Below the pieces are notes generated by a model. That model worked only from the letters and a program-made list of their open reading frames with translations, was not told where the DNA came from and did no database searches. The position numbers were made by a program, and so were the translations under genes. Below, one piece after another: positions 1-8,058 of a stretch of 64,000 nucleotides of DNA (position 1 is its first letter; each line of letters starts with the position of its first letter). Source of the DNA: an uncultured Pseudomonas sp. (GTDB lineage Bacteria; Pseudomonadota; Gammaproteobacteria; Pseudomonadales; Pseudomonadaceae); NCBI RefSeq assembly GCF_943846705.1, contig NZ_OX044366.1, positions 4,154,001 to 4,218,000 on the forward strand, read 5' to 3'.

Positions 1-270
1 GCGCCCCTGATAGTTGAAATTCACCACGAATGCCGGCGACAGCTCTTCATAGATCGCCGCCAGCTTGACGGGTACCGCAGGCTCGGCATTGGCGCCGGCT
101 TTGGCTTCTTCAGCGCCTGCGTCCTTCTTGCTCAAGAAGAACCACGTGCCGCCCACTGAAAGGCCAACAGCCAGCAGCACGGCGAGCGCGATGATGATGA
201 TCAGCTTCATTTTACCGGCTGGTTTCGCCTCACCATCTGCTGGCGTTTGCGCTGCTTCATTCTTAGCCAT
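1..270 (-). CDS. fliL: Flagellar basal body protein FliL (partial, C-terminus beyond window)
   Basis: This is the first 90 codons of FliL, the inner-membrane protein that surrounds the flagellar motor and supports stator function. The frame reads MAKNEAAQ, a charged cytoplasmic tail of about 20 residues, one transmembrane helix rich in Ile, Leu and Val at roughly residues 22-45, and then the start of the periplasmic domain (EELSPAFVVNFNYQG), which is typical of FliL. The gene runs off the left edge. The ATG at 268-270 is the natural start. It lies downstream of a -24/-12 promoter (322-336), and a hairpin separates it from fliK, so it probably begins its own transcript, as expected for fliLMNOPQR in Pseudomonas. 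Confidence 0.93.
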   Translation of the reverse strand, partial: MAKNEAAQTPADGEAKPAGKMKLIIIIALAVLLAVGLSVGGTWFFLSKKDAGAEEAKAGANAEPAVPVKLAAIYEELSPAFVVNFNYQGR

Positions 271-321
271 GCCAATAATCCGTCGTTATTCGGAGTTTGA
301 TCCGTTATCAAAGGGTTAAGA

Positions 322-336
322 GCAAGTGTTATGCCA
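322..336 (-). promoter_or_regulatory. RpoN (sigma-54) -24/-12 promoter of fliL
   Basis: Read on the minus strand the site is TGGCATAACACTTGC, with GG and GC exactly ten bases apart, close to the consensus TGGCACG-N4-TTGC. It lies 52 bases upstream of the fliL ATG. The fliL operon is known to be RpoN/FleQ dependent in Pseudomonas. Confidence 0.75.
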
Positions 337-413
337 GTCTGTCAACAAACCTGCTCAATACGGGTGGCCAGCACCTGAGGGTGTTCGGCCAAGGCATCGG
401 GTAAGCGCACGCC

Positions 414-455
414 CCAAACAAAATCGCCCGACTCCCACACAGTGGGCGTCGGGCG
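414..455 (-). terminator. Probable rho-independent terminator after fliK
   Basis: Arms CGCCCGAC (425-432) and GTCGGGCG (448-455) enclose a second stem CCCAC/GTGGG with a three-base loop. On the minus strand the stem is followed by ATTTTGTTT. It lies 48 bases past the fliK stop, so it would end transcription from fliK before the fliL promoter. Confidence 0.6.
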
Positions 456-502
456 AAATGCAGTTTAGATCAGTGCGTCACGCAACTACAGCGGCAAGCA
501 CC

Positions 503-1762
503 TCAGGCGTAGTAATCAACCAAGCCACGAACACCGCCAGAGGTCGCGCGGGTTGATTCAACTGCGCTCAAATGCAGCTCCTCATCCCCGCCAAGCGACT
601 CACCGGAGGCACCTCCACGCCCTCGCTCATCGCCACCACCCTGCCCTTGCCAGCCACGGCTGAGCGACTGATCGGAGACGCTTACGTCCAGCTGGTTCAT
701 GCCTTGCTGGGCAAACAGCTCACGCAGGCGATGCATCTGCGCATCCAGCGCCTCACGCACCCCTGCATGCGGGCTGGCGAAGGTCACTTGGCTTTGTTCT
801 TGGCTGACGCTGATACGCACTTCCAGACGCCCCAGCTCAGCGGGGTCGAGCTGAATCTCGGCGGACTTAAGGTTCTGGCTGGACATCACCATCACGCGAT
901 CCACCACCGCCTCACTCCAACCGCCCTGCTGCATTGGCACCGGCTGCCCAACCACCGGCGCTCGTGCAGACAGCGAATTCTGTTGGCCAATGGCCTGAGT
1001 CAACGCATTGAGCTTGCTGACGAAGTTCTCTGGGGTATTGTTCGCCGTGCCTTCCTTCAGGGCCTCAAGGCTTTTGCCTGTGAGGACTTCAAGCTCTAGC
1101 TCCGGCAACTCAAGCGCATCTCCCCCTATGGGCATCTCGTCTTGCACCACCTGACTGGCCAGCATGTTCTGGCTGGCACTTTGGCTCGCCAGGCTGGCCT
1201 GACCCAGCGGTGAAGCCGCTTGCTCCGCCAGGGCTTTTTCCTTCGCGCCTATTTCCAACGCCATGCGCACCGCTGGCAATTGGTTGAGCGCATCCAGTTC
1301 AGCATCGAAGCTGGCCTCGGTCAGGCTCGCCGGCCCCGAGCTGGTCAACCCGCTAGTCACCAACAAGGGCGCCGGCTGGCTATCGAGGGTGAGCTCTTGC
1401 GCCTCTTCCGCCGGCAACTCGCCGGTGATACCGAGCAATAACAGCGGATCAAGCGCAGCCCCCTGGTTTTCCGGCTCACTCGGCAAAGGCTTGCCGCTAT
1501 CGGCAACCTCACTCTGCCCGGTGGCGGCAACGACCTGCGGATCATCGTCTGGCTTTTCTGTGGTTTTGCTTTCGCGCGCCGGTTTGGCAGATGCGTCGTT
1601 ACGCTCTGCGGCCTTAGCCTGTCGCTCCTTGGCATACACCTGGGAGAAGCTGGAGGCCTCGTTCTTATTGGTCTGCGCGGTTTTTTCCGGCGGTTTTGAT
1701 GCAGCAGCCCTGGGCTTTACTTCAGGTGCCGACTTGAGCAACAAATCGGGGGCAACGGACAT
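503..1762 (-). CDS. fliK: Flagellar hook-length control protein FliK
   Basis: FliK is secreted by the flagellar export apparatus, measures hook length and triggers the switch to filament export. The 419-residue product has a long low-complexity N-terminal and middle part rich in Ala, Ser, Glu and Gln. The conserved C-terminal Flg_hook domain, about residues 290-390, contains LDPAELGRLEVRI and then VREALDAQMHRLRELF. The ATG at 1760-1762 is chosen because GGAGAG lies just before it; a longer open frame extends upstream but lacks FliK character. A -24/-12 promoter (1802-1816) precedes it, and the hptB gene lies upstream on the same strand. Confidence 0.93.
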   Translation of the reverse strand: MSVAPDLLLKSAPEVKPRAAASKPPEKTAQTNKNEASSFSQVYAKERQAKAAERNDASAKPARESKTTEKPDDDPQVVAATGQSEVADSGKPLPSEPENQGAALDPLLLLGITGELPAEEAQELTLDSQPAPLLVTSGLTSSGPASLTEASFDAELDALNQLPAVRMALEIGAKEKALAEQAASPLGQASLASQSASQNMLASQVVQDEMPIGGDALELPELELEVLTGKSLEALKEGTANNTPENFVSKLNALTQAIGQQNSLSARAPVVGQPVPMQQGGWSEAVVDRVMVMSSQNLKSAEIQLDPAELGRLEVRISVSQEQSQVTFASPHAGVREALDAQMHRLRELFAQQGMNQLDVSVSDQSLSRGWQGQGGGDERGRGGASGESLGGDEELHLSAVESTRATSGGVRGLVDYYA

Positions 1763-1801
1763 GGATACTCTCCGCTCGGGGTTGGTCGTGCAGAGGTTTT
1801 T

Positions 1802-1816
1802 GCAAGGTGCGGGCCA
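1802..1816 (-). promoter_or_regulatory. RpoN (sigma-54) -24/-12 promoter of fliK
   Basis: The minus strand reads TGGCCCGCACCTTGC, one mismatch from TGGCACG-N4-TTGC, with GG-N10-GC spacing. It sits 40 bases upstream of the chosen fliK ATG, in the 116-base gap after hptB. This suggests fliK can be transcribed separately from the HptB module. Confidence 0.7.
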
Positions 1817-1878
1817 ACTTGTTGACGCAAGCATCCGCGATGGCGCAATGCCGCAGAAGCGCGCCGAGCGCAGTAACA

Positions 1879-2232
1879 CTAGCGCCGATAACGTTGACGC
1901 TCGGACTTAAGCAGGATGCGCACGATGGCAAATTCACGTTCAATCTGCTCAACCAACTCAGCGGCTGGCTCCAACTGCTCGCGCCGCCCGGCCTCCTCCA
2001 GTTGTTTGCACAACCCAACCAGCATCAGTGCGCCCATATTGCTGCAACTGCCCTTAAAGCTGTGCGCCGCCAGACGCAAACCCTGCGCATCCGCCACCTG
2101 CTCAGCCTGCCGCAGCACCAGCAGGCGCTCTTCAGAGTCGATCAGAAAAGTATCCAGTAGCACCGGATATTCATCTTCCATGACGTCCTGCAAGGCCAAC
2201 AACACTGTGCTATCAAGGTGAATATCGGACAA
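1879..2232 (-). CDS. hptB: Histidine phosphotransfer protein HptB
   Basis: This 117-residue single-domain Hpt protein relays phosphate from hybrid sensor kinases to a response regulator. The phospho-accepting motif AAHSFKGS places the active His at residue 57. In P. aeruginosa HptB takes phosphate from hybrid kinases such as RetS, PA1611, PA1976 and SagS and passes it to HsbR. This controls HsbA, and through it motility, c-di-GMP and the Gac/Rsm pathway. Its neighbours hsbR and hsbA are on the same strand just upstream. The order fliJ-hsbA-hsbR-hptB-fliK places the relay inside the flagellar cluster. Identification rests on the Hpt motif, the length and this neighbourhood. Confidence 0.88.
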   Translation of the reverse strand: MSDIHLDSTVLLALQDVMEDEYPVLLDTFLIDSEERLLVLRQAEQVADAQGLRLAAHSFKGSCSNMGALMLVGLCKQLEEAGRREQLEPAAELVEQIEREFAIVRILLKSERQRYRR

Positions 2233-2262
2233 CGGCTCACTCCCTGGGCGTTATGCTGCCGA

Positions 2263-3957
2263 TTATGCCCCAGGCGACCAGGAAAACTCCACGCGCACCC
2301 CAGGCTCACCATCGCCCCAACTGCAACGCTCACTCAGATGCCTGACCAGAGCCAGCCCACGACCACTTAAGCTATGGACATTTCGGGGGGACGTCGGCAA
2401 TCGCTGCGCATCAAAACCAGAGCCGCTGTCCTCGACCCGCACAATCAAACGCCCGCCCGCCCCCTCGGGCAGTAACTGCAGATGAAAACGCACAAACCCG
2501 TTGGTTAGCGCCGCCAGGCGCACGCTGCGCTGACGGTAATACTCGGCAAATCCCTCGGCATTCGCCTTGAGCGCCGAATCCAGCCCCAACACGCCATGCT
2601 CCAGGGCATTCGAATACAGCTCGGCCAACACACTGAACAAGGCACCACCCTGGGGCCGCAGCCCTTGCACCTCGAGCAACAACTGCAAGAGAAATGGCAG
2701 CGGATTGAAATGCCGCAGGGTTTCACCGCGAAACTCGAAGCTTGCCGACCAATCCAGTGAATGGCTCTGTCCATTGTCGGCAAAGGCCAGTGGCGGCCGG
2801 CTCAACGTTGCCTGATCGACCAGGCTAACCTCAACCAGGCTGACATCATCCTGCTGCTCGCCGCTGAAGTGGGTCAGCGCCTGCTGGATCTCAGAAAACA
2901 GCGTCGCCTGTTGTCGGTTGGCGTTGAACACCTCAAGCAAACGCCCTTCACCGAACAACTCCCCCTGCTTGCTGCAAGCCTCCAGCACGCCATCTGAGAG
3001 CAGGAAAACCCGATCACCGAGCGCCAGCGGATAGACCTCGTACTTGTCATTGAACGCGCTTGGCTCCAACACCCCCAGCGGCAAGTGCCGCGACACCAGC
3101 GGTATACGCTGGCCATTGCCGCGTAACAAATAGCCATCCGGCAAACCACCGTTCCACACCTCGACCACCTGGCGCTGGAAGCTGATGTTGAGCACGGTAG
3201 CGCAGCAAAATACCCCGACCGGAAGGATGTGCTTGAGCTTGGCGTTGATCTCACGCAGCACCTCGACCAGCGAATAGCCTTTGGCCGTCATGCCATAAAA
3301 CACCTCGGCCAGTGGCATCGCGCCTATCGCGGCAGGCAAGCCGTGACCGGTGAAATCGCCCAGCAGCACATGCATGCCGCCCGAAGGCTTGAACGCAGCC
3401 AGCAGCAGATCACCGTTAAACACCGCATAGGGCGATTGCAGGTAGCGAATGTTCGGGGCATCCAGGCAACCGGAGTGGGTCACCTTGTCGAATACCGCCT
3501 TAGCCACACGCTGCTCGTTGAGCAGGTGTTCGTTGTGCATGGCAATCAGGTCGCGTTGCTGCAACACCGTGTCTTGCAGGCGGCGCAAGCGGTCCATGGC
3601 CTTGATTTTGGCTTCGAGAATGACCCGGTTATACGGTTTGGCGAGAAAGTCATCACCACCGGCCTCCAGGCAACGCACCAGCGCTTCGCCTTCGGTCAGG
3701 GAGGTGAGAAAGATGATCGGCACCAGCTCTTCGCCAGCTGCCTGTTTGATTCGCCGTGCGGCGTCGAAGCCGTCCATTACCGGCATCAAGGCGTCCATCA
3801 GCACCAGCTGTGGGCGTTCCAACTCGAACAAAGCCACCGCCTCCATGCCATTGCTGGCCGTCAGCACCCGGTGCCCCTGACGGCTAACGATGGTCGACAA
3901 CAGCATGCGATCGGCGGCGTTGTCCTCGGCGATCAGTATGGACAGGCGCTCTGGCAT
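2263..3957 (-). CDS. hsbR: HptB-dependent response regulator HsbR (receiver, PP2C phosphatase, HATPase)
   Basis: This 564-residue protein has three modules. The N-terminal receiver (about 1-120) carries the acidic pair ED at 11-12 and the phospho-acceptor Asp55 in LMDALMP. A SpoIIE/PP2C-type phosphatase domain covers about 180-390 (GDFTGHGLPAAIG, LLSDGVLEA). A C-terminal HATPase_c anti-sigma-kinase domain covers about 420-560 (ELYSNALEHG, DSGSGFD, GRGLALVRHL). In P. aeruginosa HsbR phosphorylates or dephosphorylates the STAS protein HsbA depending on its own phosphorylation by HptB. The gene sits between hsbA and hptB on the same strand with short gaps, as expected for a partner-switch module. 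Confidence 0.9.
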   Translation of the reverse strand: MPERLSILIAEDNAADRMLLSTIVSRQGHRVLTASNGMEAVALFELERPQLVLMDALMPVMDGFDAARRIKQAAGEELVPIIFLTSLTEGEALVRCLEAGGDDFLAKPYNRVILEAKIKAMDRLRRLQDTVLQQRDLIAMHNEHLLNEQRVAKAVFDKVTHSGCLDAPNIRYLQSPYAVFNGDLLLAAFKPSGGMHVLLGDFTGHGLPAAIGAMPLAEVFYGMTAKGYSLVEVLREINAKLKHILPVGVFCCATVLNISFQRQVVEVWNGGLPDGYLLRGNGQRIPLVSRHLPLGVLEPSAFNDKYEVYPLALGDRVFLLSDGVLEACSKQGELFGEGRLLEVFNANRQQATLFSEIQQALTHFSGEQQDDVSLVEVSLVDQATLSRPPLAFADNGQSHSLDWSASFEFRGETLRHFNPLPFLLQLLLEVQGLRPQGGALFSVLAELYSNALEHGVLGLDSALKANAEGFAEYYRQRSVRLAALTNGFVRFHLQLLPEGAGGRLIVRVEDSGSGFDAQRLPTSPRNVHSLSGRGLALVRHLSERCSWGDGEPGVRVEFSWSPGA

Positions 3958-3971
3958 AGCACGCGCCCCAG

Positions 3972-4277
3972 TCAGGTAATTTTGAACAGCTGCTCGAAAT
4001 TCGAGATGGCGAGGATTTTGCGTACATCCGGGTTGCAGTTAAGCAGGCTGATCTGCGCACTGTCGCCACCGGCGTGATCACGCAGCAACAGCAGCATGCC
4101 GAGCGCCGAACTGTCCAGATAGGTGGTGCCCTGAAGGTCTACGACATAGCACTGCGGCGGGCTGCTGACGCGCTCATAGGCATTACGAAACTCCTGATGC
4201 GCACCGAAATCGAAGCGTCCCTGAATCACAATGGTCAGCTCTTGCCCATCAGCTGAGGGCTGCGAGGTGATAGCCAT
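3972..4277 (-). CDS. hsbA: Anti-anti-sigma (STAS) factor HsbA
   Basis: This 101-residue STAS-domain protein has the typical phosphorylation loop TYLDSSALGMLL, with Ser56/Ser57 as the probable phosphosite. The family binds a partner switch kinase or anti-sigma factor. In P. aeruginosa HsbA is the target of HsbR; unphosphorylated it binds the anti-sigma factor FlgM, and phosphorylated it promotes c-di-GMP synthesis through HsbD. Here no FlgM or HsbD gene is in view. A strong AAGGAG precedes the ATG by six bases. It is the first gene of the hsbA-hsbR-hptB set, 147 bases after fliJ. Confidence 0.9.
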   Translation of the reverse strand: MAITSQPSADGQELTIVIQGRFDFGAHQEFRNAYERVSSPPQCYVVDLQGTTYLDSSALGMLLLLRDHAGGDSAQISLLNCNPDVRKILAISNFEQLFKIT

Positions 4278-4424
4278 GCATTACTCCTTTTAACGAAAAG
4301 ACCAGGCCGCACGTTCCAGTGAGCCAAGCTGCAGGTTATGCATAGTCAAGATGTAGCACCGCAATGCCCACGCAGCAACTGTTTAGGCGCTATTGAGTGG
4401 TCATTGAAGGTGGTTTAGCGGCGC

Positions 4425-4877
4425 TTAATACTGGGACTCACGCGCCACCAGACGCTGCGAGAGCTCATCGAGCAGTTTTTGCTCGCGTTTGTCTTCGGCC
4501 ATACGCGCTTCGTCCTGATAGCGTTTGACCAGCTTGCGCAAGCCTTCCATGCGCGCGTAGCGCTGCTGCCAGACCTCGCGCACCTTGTCCATATTCGCGC
4601 GGTGCCAATCGACACTGTTGCGCTGCTGGCCGATGGCGCCTTCCAGCTGGCTAAGAAAGCGCTGGTAGTTCATCAGCCATTGCCCGGAAACACCACGCTG
4701 GCCTTCACTGATCCATTGTTGCTGGTAATCACCACGGTAACGCTCCAGGTCCCCCAGTTGCACTTCGGCCTGGCGCAGCAGCCCCTGACAATGGCCCAAC
4801 TGCAACGCCGCTTCGCGCTCGGCGCGCTCGGCCATGAGCACGACAGGAGCCAGCCGCGCGGCGCGGCTTTGCGCCAT
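4425..4877 (-). CDS. fliJ: Flagellar export chaperone/regulator FliJ
   Basis: FliJ is the small coiled-coil protein that inserts into the FliI hexamer ring of the flagellar type III export ATPase and helps recycle export chaperones. The 150-residue product is almost wholly helical, rich in Gln, Arg and Glu, with heptad-like spacing throughout (ERAEREAALQLGHCQGLL, RKLVKRYQDEARMAEDK). It follows fliI by only three bases on the same strand, in the standard fliE-F-G-H-I-J order. Confidence 0.93.
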   Translation of the reverse strand: MAQSRAARLAPVVLMAERAEREAALQLGHCQGLLRQAEVQLGDLERYRGDYQQQWISEGQRGVSGQWLMNYQRFLSQLEGAIGQQRNSVDWHRANMDKVREVWQQRYARMEGLRKLVKRYQDEARMAEDKREQKLLDELSQRLVARESQY

Positions 4878-4880
4878 GGC

Positions 4881-6242
4881 TTACGCTCCAGTCGCAGCAG
4901 GATTGAAGGTCGCGGCCAGCTGCGCACTGCTATGTTCAAGGCTTTCATTATCCTGCAGCCCCTGCCGCAGGTACTTGACCATGGCCGGCTGACGGGCGAT
5001 GGCCAGGTCAGTATCAGGGTCGCCACCGGGCACATAGGCACCCACGCTGATCAGGTCACGACTCTGCTGATAGCGCGACCACAACTGCTTGAAGCGCTGT
5101 GACAGACGCAGATGCTCGGCACTGACCACCTGGGGCATCACTCGACTGATTGAGGCTTCGATATCGATGGCCGGGTAATGCCCCTCCTCAGCCAAGCGCC
5201 GCGACAGCACGATATGCCCATCGAGCACACCACGCGCGGCGTCAGCAATCGGGTCCTGCTGGTCATCGCCCTCACTGAGCACGGTGTAAAACGCAGTAAT
5301 CGAACCGCCGCCCTCTTCCGCATTACCAGCACGCTCCACCAGTTTTGGCAGGCGCGCAAATACTGACGGCGGATAACCCTTGGTTGCCGGCGGCTCACCA
5401 ATGGCCAGGGCGATCTCACGCTGGGCCTGGGCAAAACGGGTTAGCGAGTCCATAAGCAGCAAGACGTTCTTGCCTTTATCGCGGAAGTATTCGGCTATTC
5501 GCGTGCAATACATCGCTGCACGCAGGCGCATCAGCGGCGCATCATCGGCCGGCGAGGCCACCACCACCGAGCGCTTGAGGCCTTCGTGGCCGAGAATTTC
5601 GTCGATAAATTCTTTTACTTCCCGGCCCCGCTCACCGATCAGCCCAACCACGATAATGTCGGCCTCGGTAAAGCGCGTCATCATGCCCAGCAGCACCGAT
5701 TTACCCACCCCTGTACCGGCAAACAGACCAAGTCGCTGGCCGCGGCCTACCGTCAACAGACCGTTGATTGAGCGAATCCCCACATCCAGCGGCTCACTGA
5801 TGGGGTGGCGCTTGAGCGGGTTGATCGTCGGGCCATCCATCGGCACCCAGTCTTCGGCCTTCATCCCGCCTTTGCCATCGAGGGCGCGGCCAGTGCCATC
5901 GAGCACCCGGCCAAGCATCGACATGCCCATGGGCAAACGGCCGGTATCCGGCAACGGCACCACGCGCGCACCCGGGGCGATACCCGCCAGGCTGCCGACC
6001 GGCATTAGAAAAATTTTGCCGTTGGAAAAACCCATCACTTCGGCCTCAACCTGCACCGGGTGATGGCTGTCGTCATTGATCACCAGACAGCGGCTGCCCA
6101 GTGCGGCGCGCAAACCTTCAGCTTCGAGGGTCAGGCCGACCATGCGCAATAAACGCCCCTCTACCTGCGGCTGGGCCGGCAGCGCTATGACATCGTTGTA
6201 ACCGGCCAAGCGCTTGGCAAAGCTGACCCGATCAAGGCGCAT
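4881..6242 (-). CDS. fliI: Flagellum-specific ATP synthase/export ATPase FliI
   Basis: FliI is the ATPase of the flagellar type III export apparatus and is related to the F1 beta subunit. The 453-residue product has Walker A GLFAGTGVGKS near residues 172-182, Walker B LLLMDSLTRFAQAQREI, and the FARLPKLVERAG segment. The ATG at 6240-6242 (MRLDRVSFAKR) is preferred over longer starts because it overlaps the fliH stop by 11 bases, indicating translational coupling, and matches the usual length. Confidence 0.96.
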   Translation of the reverse strand: MRLDRVSFAKRLAGYNDVIALPAQPQVEGRLLRMVGLTLEAEGLRAALGSRCLVINDDSHHPVQVEAEVMGFSNGKIFLMPVGSLAGIAPGARVVPLPDTGRLPMGMSMLGRVLDGTGRALDGKGGMKAEDWVPMDGPTINPLKRHPISEPLDVGIRSINGLLTVGRGQRLGLFAGTGVGKSVLLGMMTRFTEADIIVVGLIGERGREVKEFIDEILGHEGLKRSVVVASPADDAPLMRLRAAMYCTRIAEYFRDKGKNVLLLMDSLTRFAQAQREIALAIGEPPATKGYPPSVFARLPKLVERAGNAEEGGGSITAFYTVLSEGDDQQDPIADAARGVLDGHIVLSRRLAEEGHYPAIDIEASISRVMPQVVSAEHLRLSQRFKQLWSRYQQSRDLISVGAYVPGGDPDTDLAIARQPAMVKYLRQGLQDNESLEHSSAQLAATFNPAATGA

Positions 6243-7038
6243 CCTGCATCGCCTCAGCAATTGCCTCAGGGGCATCCAGCTCGGTCTGCAGGTCGGCCTC
6301 CAGCGGATGCATGGCCTGCTCACGCTGCTGCTCGAACAACTGTTTGACGGCCAGACTCAGGCGCGTTTCCATGGTTGCATCGATGCGGCTCAGCTCGCTT
6401 TCCACCCGACAGCCGCCAGGCAGCAAGGCAGCGTCTTCGAGAATTCGCCAACTCTCTTCATGGCGCTCGCGCAAGGCTTTGACCATCTCGAAATCTTGCG
6501 GGTTGAGATGAATACGGATATTGCCCGCCCCCATCGGCAGCAGCTTGAGCGCCTCACTGAGCACCTGGCGAATCTGGCTGGAGTCACTGTTCAGCTCACG
6601 CTGAACCACCTGACGCACCATGTGCTCAAGCAGCTTGATCATCGCCTCTTCGACCTGCTGATCCTGCTCGGCAATCGGCTCAAACAGCTGCGTCATCAGC
6701 TGCTCCAGCCCAGCGATTTTTGCCGCCAAAGCCGTATCAGCTTCCTGTTTGGCTTTCAGCTGCCCCGCATGGAAGCCGTCTTTCTCACCAGTGGCAAAGC
6801 CTTCGTTGTAGGCGTCTTCGCGGATCGCTTCCAACTCATCCAACGTCAAGGGCTTGACGTCTTCTAGGGCCACCTCTTCACTGTCGGCTTGCGCCTGCTC
6901 GCTGGCCGCAGCGGCCTGTTCTGCTGCGCTAGGTTCAGGCGTTGGCGCATGCGGGTCAAAACTGGGCAGCGCCCAGACGTCAACGCCTTTTAGATCCTTG
7001 GCGCGAATCAGCTCACTCGCCGGCTCTTTACTCGACAT
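6232..7038 (-). CDS. fliH: Flagellar assembly protein FliH
   Basis: FliH is the stalk-like regulator that binds FliI and anchors it to FliN and the export gate. The 268-residue product has a charged N-terminus, a central Ala/Glu-rich coiled coil (about 90-150), and the C-terminal FliH/V-ATPase E-like domain with NIRIHLNPQDFEMV. It starts three bases after the fliG stop and overlaps fliI by 11 bases. Confidence 0.94.
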   Translation of the reverse strand: MSSKEPASELIRAKDLKGVDVWALPSFDPHAPTPEPSAAEQAAAASEQAQADSEEVALEDVKPLTLDELEAIREDAYNEGFATGEKDGFHAGQLKAKQEADTALAAKIAGLEQLMTQLFEPIAEQDQQVEEAMIKLLEHMVRQVVQRELNSDSSQIRQVLSEALKLLPMGAGNIRIHLNPQDFEMVKALRERHEESWRILEDAALLPGGCRVESELSRIDATMETRLSLAVKQLFEQQREQAMHPLEADLQTELDAPEAIAEAMQDAP

Positions 7039-7041
7039 GGC

Positions 7042-8058
7042 TTACACCATTTCCTCGCCACCCTTGCCGCCCAGGACAATTTCCCCGGCTTCGGCCATAC
7101 GCCTGGCGATGGTGAGAATTTCCTTCTGCGCAGTTTCCACGTCGCTGACGCGCACCGGGCCTTTGGCCTCCAAGTCGTCGCGCAGCAGTTCGGCGGCACG
7201 TTTGGACATGTTCTTGAAGACCTTTTCCTTGATCGCTTCGTCAGCGCCCTTGAGCGCCAGCACCAGCACGTCCGAGGACACCTCGCGCATCAGCGCCTGG
7301 ATACCACGATCATCGACATCGGCCAGGTTGTCGAAGACAAACATCAGGTCTTCGATCTGGCTGGACAGGTCCTCGTCGACTTCGCGGATCGAGTCCATCA
7401 GCTGGCCTTCAACCGAGCTGTCGAGGAAGTTCATGATATCGGCGGCACGCTTGACTCCGCCGAGTGCCGCACGGGTGCTGTTAGAGCTGCCAGAAAACTG
7501 TTTTTCGAGAATCTGATTGAGCTCTTTCAGCGCGGCTGGTTGTACGGTATTCAGCGAGGACACGCGCAGCACGATATCCAAGCGCACCTTATGATCGAAG
7601 TGACCGAGCACTTCACCGGCCTGATCCGGGTCGAGGTAGGCGACGACGATAGCCTGAATCTGCGGGTGCTCGTAACGAATCACATCCGCCACGGCACGCG
7701 GCTCCATCCATTTCAGGCTGTCCAGACCACTGGTACTGCCACCCAGAAGAATGCGGTCGATCAGGTTGCCAGCCTTGTCTTCGCCCAGCGCCGCCGTCAG
7801 CATCTTGCGGATATAGCCATCGGCACCAACGCCCAGACTGGTCTGGTCGCCGACAATGTCGACAAACTCACCCATCACCTGCTCGACCTGCTCGCGCTGG
7901 ATATTGCGCATACCGGCCATGGCCACGCCAACGCGCTGCACTTCCTTGGGCCCAAGGTGACGCAAGACCTGGGCCGCATCGGTTTCGCCAAGGGATAGCA
8001 GGAGAATCGCGGCCTTGTCGACCTTGTTCAATTTAGCAGCGGTTCGATTCTCACTCAT
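7042..8058 (-). CDS. fliG: Flagellar motor switch protein FliG
   Basis: FliG links the MS ring to the C ring and contacts the stator. The product from the ATG at 8056-8058 (MSENRTAAKLNKVDKAA) is 338 residues, the family length. It shows the N-terminal FliF-binding region, the EHPQ motif at PQIQAIVVAYLDPDQA, and the C-terminal charged torque helix (DLSSQIEDLMFVFDNLADVDDRGIQ). The chosen start overlaps the fliF stop by eight bases; a start eight codons earlier is possible but less likely. Confidence 0.96.
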   Translation of the reverse strand: MSENRTAAKLNKVDKAAILLLSLGETDAAQVLRHLGPKEVQRVGVAMAGMRNIQREQVEQVMGEFVDIVGDQTSLGVGADGYIRKMLTAALGEDKAGNLIDRILLGGSTSGLDSLKWMEPRAVADVIRYEHPQIQAIVVAYLDPDQAGEVLGHFDHKVRLDIVLRVSSLNTVQPAALKELNQILEKQFSGSSNSTRAALGGVKRAADIMNFLDSSVEGQLMDSIREVDEDLSSQIEDLMFVFDNLADVDDRGIQALMREVSSDVLVLALKGADEAIKEKVFKNMSKRAAELLRDDLEAKGPVRVSDVETAQKEILTIARRMAEAGEIVLGGKGGEEMV

